Of a DNA stretch of 64,000 bases, positions 39,001-48,000 are shown piece after piece. A program made the position numbers and the translations under genes. The notes below the pieces were generated by a model, which saw only the letters and a list, made by a program, of their open reading frames with translations, did not search any database and was not told the origin of the DNA. The stretch is from Serripes groenlandicus (Eukaryota; Mollusca; Bivalvia; Cardiida; Cardiidae): the NCBI GenBank assembly GCA_031761405.1, contig JASEVX010000003.1:141035762-141099761 (forward strand), given 5' to 3'. Within the stretch, counting starts at the first letter, position 1; each line of letters opens with the position of its first letter.

Positions 39001-42000
39001 AGCTAGTCATTCATAATGATAACTCAATATTTCTGAGTGCTAAGGAAGGAAAGTCATCATAACCATTTTAAAGTATTTGGTACTACCTGCCCTAAAATCG
39101 GACCTGTAATTTTTGCTTAGTCACATATGTATCTTTTTCAAAGTAAATGACTAATAATTCCATACAAGATACAATTTCCGTATCAACTGTTTTTAACTGT
39201 ATACCCTGAGGCAAATGAAACAAGAGTTGTGACTGTTTTATGGCTTGTTTGTACACTTAAATGCACATTTTAAGCCTATCCCACATAAAGTTAATCTGAA
39301 GACAGCAACATTCAAGGGTGTGGAAAATCTCTATAAATTAAAGCATAATTATTGAATTGAGTTGAAAACATTGTGTCAAAGAAAAATTGCTCATTATGTG
39401 CACTTTTCGGTTTGCCACAATGTTTTCAAAAGACGTCAGCTGCAGAAGGTTCAAAATGCGTCTGCAAGTTGGAGACGGTTATCAATAGGGTATCAATGCT
39501 AACATAAACAACATCGTCGCTCATATTATGTATCGATTGGTTGAAATCAAGATTTGAAGAAAGAACCCGGTATGTAATTTAGCCTAACCTCTCTGTTTTT
39601 TAGGACATGTCGATTTTGCGAATCACGGACAAAATCTCCCCCCTCTAGGTTGTTGGCATATGCCGACAAAATCCCCCCCCCCCCCCCCCCCAAGTGTTTT
39701 ACCAGGCTGACAACCCCCCACCCCCCTCATAAAAATCACAAGGTGTACAAAATACCCCCAACAGGTATAATACATGAAAAGATATATTAAAATGAAAAAG
39801 TATAAAGTAATATGTTTAAATAAAAAAAAAGTGTAAAATCATAAAATCATTAGACCTGATATAAAAAATATACATTCATATGCTAAACAAATCATTTCAT
39901 TATAAAAATGTTTTATCACATGACAATGCTTGTATCCGATGTAATATACCCATTACGTATTGCTTTTTATTACATGCCTGTACATTTTCCGGTGGAAATA
40001 CATGCAGATTGACATTCACAAATACACCAAGACAGATTGGTATCTACATGCGGTGTAAAATACAAAACTGTGACGTCAGACAGTGCGCGGACTACTTTAA
40101 CCGAGATTCCCGTTTTGAATCTGCGCTACGTAGTAAAATATGCAGACAAACAGTACTATTTAGGAAAGTTGTTTCTATTGTATGTATCGAAAATCTAGCG
40201 TCAAATTTAATAAAACCCCACAAGTAAAGATTATGTTGTCATTTTCTCCCACAAAACAATGGAAATTTAATTTGATAATGTTATTGGCGGGACTTACGTA
40301 TTAGCATACTTTTTAGGGGCGTGGCCTAAGTATTGTAGTAAATATTCTCCCGCCACTCATCTTTTCATTTCAAGATTACAAAATTGTATCCTCATTAAAA
40401 ATTATATTGAATCTGTATATTTCTTTCGCTCTTCGTAGATCGTAGGTATATAATAAAAGAAATATTACGTTGCGGGAGCGATAAATGAGTTCGTATTGCA
40501 CGACTCGTAGCGAGGGAAAATCCATATCTTACTCGACCTTCGGTCTCGTAAGATATCGATTTTTCCACGCTACTTGTAGTGCAATACAAACCCTTTTATC
40601 GCTCCCGCAACGTAATATTCCGTATATATGCAACGTGTGTAATATAACATGACCTAATGCTAGGAAAGTGACGTCACGTCAGCTTTTTGACGTCATACGC
40701 TAGTCACTTTGGCGCCAAAACCCGTACATTTCATCTAGAAATATTGTAAACGTTAAGTACATGTTTATCGAAACACGCCTCATAAGTCACTTTATGTGAT
40801 AGATATAATATCTCATGAGTGTTATTAATTATAACTTTTAATAAAGCAAGCTGAATATGAAATTGTTCAAGCGCGTACGCGGCTGAATCAACATGATTCT
40901 GGGAAAAAAATCAGCAAAAGTTGCAGTATGCGTACTTGACTACATGCTCGCTGGAAACAGGGCCAGCACTTCGTTGTAGGCGCGGGTAGACGGCGGGACC
41001 TGCCTTATTGCTAATTCGGACACGGCTCACATTTCCCCTACCATCGGCGGAGTGCTCGCTTGAAACAAGGTCAGCACTTCGCTGTAAGCGCGGGTAGGCG
41101 GTGGGACCGGCCTTATAGCATATGCGGCCCCGCTCATATTTCCCCTACCAGCAGCCGAGAGCTCGCTTGAAACAAGGCCAGCACTTCGCCGTAAGCGCGG
41201 GTATACGGCGGGACCTGCCTTATAGGATATGCGGCCCCGGCTCAGATTTCCCCTACCAGCAGCCGAGAGCTCGCTTGAAACAAGGCCAGCACTTTGCCGT
41301 AAGCGCGGGTAGACGGCGGGATCTGCCTTATAGCATATGCGGCCCCGGCTCAGATTTCCCCGGCCATCAGCCGAGTACCCCCCTAATACACGCGGCGGAC
41401 TCTACGAGAAACCCGCCTACTAAAAGCCGGCGTTCCTCTCCCGTGACAAAAGTGCTGACGGCCTGGGGTCTGCTGGAAGGTTGGAGAAGTAGGGGAAATG
41501 TGAAAGGAAATAACAATTGCAGCTTATGTTTATGTATTTATTGTCAAGAAATTGAAAGATCATGTCAAAAATAAAGTAAATTTTATTAAACTGCCAATTT
41601 AAAAACAGAAGGACCTTGTTGGCACTATATCGCTAACCTGAGTGCAAGATCTCAAAAGTATACACATTTAAGACATGAAGAATCACAGGGAAATTTGACA
41701 GCAGGTTTAGGCAGACTATTTTGAAATTTCTGCATTATGATATTGAGAAATATGTCAATGTTAAATCACATTCCATCAAGTTGAAATAGTTCTCTAAACC
41801 ATGTACTAGATTGGGATAAAGTGCTTGAAATATGCAAAACTCAAATATGACCAAATTTTAAAACACGTGGCATTTACAGTGTTGAAAAGATTTTCCTTCA
41901 TTGACCTAGTTTCTGACCCAATATGACCCATATTCGAACTTGACTTAGATATAATTAAGACAAGCATTCTAACGAAAATGCCGTTGATACCTCCACAGCG

Positions 42001-45000
42001 GGCACCTGCACAGCACGATTGAGGGAGATGTTTGCGTTTGCACGCTACATCTACAACTTAGTTATTGGTGCAATGGTGGCTGAAGAGGAGAGGTCTCATT
42101 CCTTTACTGCCACTCTCCCTCTCTTGTGGGTAATGCCCTCTCCTTCTCCTTCAGTCCTCCCTTCTTTTATAGGGCATCTTGTAGTACTGTTACTCCAACA
42201 CTGTGTCTTAAATTGCTACCTTCTGTGAAGAGCGCGACTAGAATCTGATTAATGATGCAATGACCCGGCTTTTTTAACATGCGAGACACATTGGATGGTC
42301 GGCCAGACGCCGCCTTTCCCAGGTCAATGTCTTCCCGATGTCCGGCCGGGCTCTGAGCGGCGAATTAGGCCCGGCGCTTGCCAGATATGTATGATGCCCG
42401 ACCGGGTTAGCGTGTCGTAGGGTGGGGGTCAGGCACGGGCCGTATGGGCCCCCGCTTAATCCGCCACTACATTTGCCACGCTTTTTCTTTGTTTAACATT
42501 AATTTTGACGCTCGGGCCCTACGGCCCCCGGTTTATCCACCACTGTATATTTAACGTGACTTCTTTCATGGGGTGGGGGAGTACGGTACGGGCCGTATGG
42601 GCCCCCGCTAAATCCGCCACCACATTTGCCACGCTTTTTCTTTGTTTACCATTAATTCTTTCCACGCACGGGCACTACGGCCCCCGGTTTATCCGCCACT
42701 GTATATTTCACGTGACTTCTTTCTTTTTGTCCGTTCCTCTTCGCGAATGTTAATAATGTTAACAAGCGTCCATATTTGACCTCTCGGTGCATTCATTTCT
42801 AAAGCATTTCTTAAACTTATATTGGAATACTCACTCCTTAAGTTTTCCACTGATGTTCCAACAGCATTAAATTGATATTTATGGTGCAGATCCTAACTTT
42901 GTTGAATCCATGATGAACTATTTTTCTCGCGCAGTCTCAACCTTAAATGCGTTGTTTGGTGCTAACAGCAATTGGCAGGCTGCCGACTCCGAAAAAAATG
43001 GTATTACTACTATGACCAGGGGCTAACGCCCAGGCCAAAAAAAAAAAAAGTGTTACACTCCGGTGACAAAACAAAGTGTTCCACTCCGGACAAGGGCTCT
43101 GGGCCCGAGTGCTCTCCTAATACACGCGGCGGACTCTGCGAGAAACCCGCCTACTAAAGGCCGGCGATCCACTCCGGTGACAAAACAAAGTGTTCCACTC
43201 CGAATAAGGGCGGCGGACTCTGCGAGAAACCCGCTTGTATTTGTTTGCTATTATAGCTATATTTTAGGTAAAAAATTCTGCCGGGTAAAGTGTTTATTTC
43301 TTGATTTATAATCCTAAAATGTCCATTTTCCAGTACTAAGCACCTCAGAACGCCCAGAATGCACCAGATTGCATCATTGTTTTCACAATTATGAATCCAC
43401 ATTGAATAGAGGGCTAGCTACGCCCCTGTTGTTATACAGTTTACTGACAACATTTGGAAAACCCGATTTTCTTTGTGTGTTTCGTCATGTGATAAAAAAA
43501 TCTGACATTCGTTGTCATTTCATAAACAGTTTTATTAAACTCGGCCACAGGCTCGCTTAATAACAAAAAATCTTGATCTCATTTAATATAACTTTATGAA
43601 AAGACAACTCATGTCAGATCCTATATTTATGATTTAAATTAAGATGTGAATTTGGATTAAAATGAAAAAAATAATTCTAATCAAATAATAATCAAACAGT
43701 TATGTTATAAATCTTTCAAGATTAGATTACTGAAATTCCAATTAATGAAAGGCATGCAGTAATTACCTAATTATATAATTTTAAATTCATTATAACATTC
43801 ACATGTTTAGATAACTGAAATTCCAATTAAGAAAGGCAGCATTAATTACAGTTGTTATAATAGAGCAAACTGATATATAATGTGTTTGGTTCTCCCTAGT
43901 GCAAACTGATCAATTCCAATTAAGAAAGCAGCATTAATTACAGTTGTTATAAGAGAGCAAACTGATAATAATGGTCAGTTTTAGAATGTGTTTGGTACTC
44001 ATTAGTGCAAACTGATATATGAATGAATATATAACAAGTGCAAAATGTTCATTTTTCATTGCTTGAACATAATGGAAGTCATCAACAGTCACAAAGGCTA
44101 TAGGAAACTCTGCTATGCATGATATGCATACACTAAGAAAAACCAGAAGAAGTCAACCAGTAAATGGGAATGGACACACCCCGCAATGCAAAGCAGAGCA
44201 AAGGATCACTCACAACCGACATCCTGATGTCCGAAGTCAAGTCTTACAACAGACCACAGCCATGAAGCAGATACCTTCGCTATAGCTACTCTAAAGATGA
44301 AAGCAGAAATAAAGGCATCATTCGCAGCCAGCAGAGGACAACAAGGCAAGATTGTGATATATTAACTGGCCACAGTCCCAACTGAAGTAGCTGTGGCAGC
44401 AGGGAGAGTTGAATCAATGAAAAGGGCAGTAAGTAGAGCACAGAAGGGCACATATCCAAAGGAACCCAAAGGCATCCAAGACATCCCCACTCCTCTGCCT
44501 GAAACGTATGCTGATAAACTCATCTACGACAACACATCAGCAACAAAACGCATCCTGATGTTCGCCAGCGAGGAATCGTTGAGTCTCATGGAAGACGCCG
44601 ACACGCTGTTCATGGACGGAACACATTCCACGGCACCATCACAATTTACCCAGCTGTTCTGTATACGGGTCCGCCTAGGAGAGTCATGTGTTTCAGTGGA
44701 ATATGCACTCCTCCCACCAAAGCAGCAGGTCATCTACGAAGAATGTCTAACTGCGCTCCTGGATGCCTGTCTCCAGAGAGACACATTATTAGTCGCATCA
44801 GACTCTGAGACAGCTATCTACAATGCGTCCAGGGCTGTCATCTTTCCAACGTACATATCAAAGGCTGATTCTACAATCTCACCCAGTTCACATGGCGGCA
44901 TGTAAATGCTGATGGTATGAAGGCAGTATATAAGGAAGATGATACAATCCGCCATTGTTGTGGCATGCTGAACTCTCTAGCATTCCTACCTGTGGACAAA

Positions 45001-48000
45001 GTCCATGAAGGCATGGCTATTTTAAGACTAGACACACCCGAAGAACTGTCAAACTGTTTGACTACTTCGACAGCACATACGTGTCAGGAACATTTCGCTC
45101 TGTCCGCTCTACCGACGGAAGAATTAGATTCAGACAAGTAGCACCAAGATTCAGCCCCACAACCTGGAATGGTCATGGTGCTACATTGTCCGACCAAGCC
45201 AGGACCAACAACTACTGCGAAGTCTGGAATAACGGCTTTAAGCATCTGTTTGGACACCATAATCCATCTCTCTGGACAGTGGTGTCTTGTCTAGAGAAGG
45301 ACAAAGTGCCTTGTGAAGGCAGACATCCACAAAGATGTCCGTAAAGAACCAACAACGCAGATTGAAGACCCTCTGGCAACAGCTCAATACGGGTGAGAAG
45401 TCAGTAAGGGAGTTTCTTGATGCCATGGGACACTGTGTTAGGATACACTGATTTGTGTAAAAGATCAAGTTGTAATGATATGATGCTGTAAAATTGTGCT
45501 GATAACATGTGCTACTTTGAATGTTATATCATGAAATATATGAATATTAAAAGATTAAATAAAATATTATATGAAAAGATTCTGGGAAATCGTACTGATA
45601 ACATGTACTCCCTTTTATTAACCCTTTCCCACATACATCAAATCTGCAGCAGACGACTTTTTAAAATCATCTATGCAAAAATAAGAAAAATCTCTATATA
45701 TGAAAACTTCATTATTGAATCAAGTTGAAACGTTGTGGCAAAGGAAGAAATTTAGCAATTTCTTCTTTTTGTAACAATATTTTCAAAAGTCAAAATGCGT
45801 CTACAAGTGGGAAAGGGTTAACACATATTTAAAGATCAAAGTCACAAGTAAGTGGTACCAGATACAAATAGTTCTCCTGATATATAGGTGGGGGAATTTT
45901 GTCCACCTTGTGCATTTGATGAGGGGGGGAAGGTGGATTCTGTCTGCCTGGTAAAACATTGTTATTTTTTGTCTGACTATGCCAAAAACCTAGGGGGGGA
46001 TTTTGTCTGGATACCCGATTTTGCACACAGCCCCAAGGAGCTATTCCGATGGTGACGACTGGTTTCTGTGTTGAGGAGGCGATACCAAAGTCCTTGACCG
46101 CTTCTCCAACGTGCTTCATCACACCTGCGTGGGTCCCCCCTGTGATTATCCATGCACCTGAACAAACAACCAAGACAACTGGTAAGACTGATGGAAGTTT
46201 TCCCCATGAATTCCAACCCTTTCCAAAATACAGACGCTTTCTGAAGCCGTTGCAGCAGACACCTTTTGAAAACAAAGTGACAAAATGAGAAATAGCTGAT
46301 AATTAGCGATTTCACCTTTCATCACAATGTTTTCTACTCTTTTTAATAATCAAACTCTCATTTATGGAGATTGTTCATGTTTTTGCTTAGATGTTTTCAA
46401 TATCATCTGCTGAGATTTGTTGCATGTGGGAAAGGGTTCAGTAAAATAATGAAGGGCAATAATTCTGTCAAAAATGTTGTTTCTAAACAAGCTGGTAATA
46501 TGAGATCTCCTCTTCCTATTTAAACTTCAAATGAGTTTTAATGAGTACCAACCAGAAATTGTTGGGAAAAAGCTGGTATAAAAAATAAGTGACACAAACT
46601 GATGGACAAATACACAGACAATTGTTACCCTTTATGCTTCACAGTGAATTCAAAAGTTGTCTGCTGTTAATGTGTAAGATTTCATCTGTATTGGTGCAAG
46701 GATTATTTTTTGTTAACCCTTTTCTTCCTATAGACAATATTTGACGCCTCTGAAGCAGACAGTTTTTGAAAACATTGTGACAAAAAGAGAAATTAATCAT
46801 AAGGAGCAAATTCTTCTTTTGTCTCAATGTTTTCAACTCAATTTGATAAATATCCTTTCATTTACAGAGAAGCAACGGATTACTATGTAGATGTGGCTGC
46901 AAATTTGTGCATGTGGGGAACGGGTTACAAATAAAAAGTTCTCACCAGCAGTTAGGGCAGTCTTCATTAGTCCACGCTTGATCGTCTCTTTTAAGCGTTT
47001 GCTCATTTTAAAGTTATCAGCGCCACCGGTGACAGAGATAAGTACACTTGGTTTGTCCATTCCCCACACATTCAGCATCAGCTTCATCATGTCATCCATC
47101 TCTGTATCGACGTCTACACGGACATACTGGTGCAAACAACATCAAACATTTTTAACAGCCTATTTGATAGTTAACCCTGGTAACTATCAAAAGAGAGGCG
47201 AAAACAGTTTGACAAAAGCAACAATTTCTCAAAACTGTGCCATCTGCATCTTAATGTGGGAAAGGGCAAAACTTTTATATTCTTTATATTTAAGATTTTA
47301 ACATGAATGTTTAATTCATCTCAATTTTTATAATTTTTGGAAATTCATTTTTTCAGGTTTTGCTGTATCAGTCACAAAAACACAAACAGTTTTCAACTAT
47401 ATTGTTTAAACTTACATTTAGTGGGATAAGTGTTTAAAACAAATATAATCTGGATTTATCTGTAGATAAAGTGTACATTTAATGACCCAGAATCCTTATT
47501 ATTTAACTCTTAAATATGTTGTTGTTGTTACTCAAAAGAAACACCGCAGTGAGACAATTGTTTTGAGTACCAACAACATAGGTTTGAAGATATCTAGACA
47601 TTTGACCTACCTTCCCAATTTTTCCACCATACCCAAAAAACTTTATCTCGCCAAAAGCATCTGTCACCACTTTTCTGTAATGAGTTTCGATAAAAAGGTT
47701 TTCAACTATGTTCAATAATTAAACTTTTAGTTAAAGATATTTTTTTATAGATTTATCTCCATGTTGTCAAAGTCATCTACTGCAGATTAATTGTATGTGA
47801 AAAAGGGTCAAGTGCTTTTCAGGGTCTTTGTCAAATACATGTCCAATTTTGAAAGCTTAGCCCTTTTTGGCTTACATTAAGACTGATTAAATCAAAGCAC
47901 TTCGATACATTATAAGGGGATATCACATGCCAATAGTGCAATGGATCGGTCAGAGTTTGTAATAGATCTGTTTGATCATCCATCTTCTGAAGTCTTAAAT

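Noticed and set aside
39880..40227. 115-codon plus-strand frame with several cysteines
   Set aside because: No recognisable domain, no splice or promoter context, inside an intron of the opposite strand.
42505..42753. 82-codon frame over the 159-bp duplication
   Set aside because: Arises from GC-rich tandem repeat; no domain.
44524..44733. Minus-strand frame over the MULE core
   Set aside because: Shadow of the plus-strand transposase remnant.
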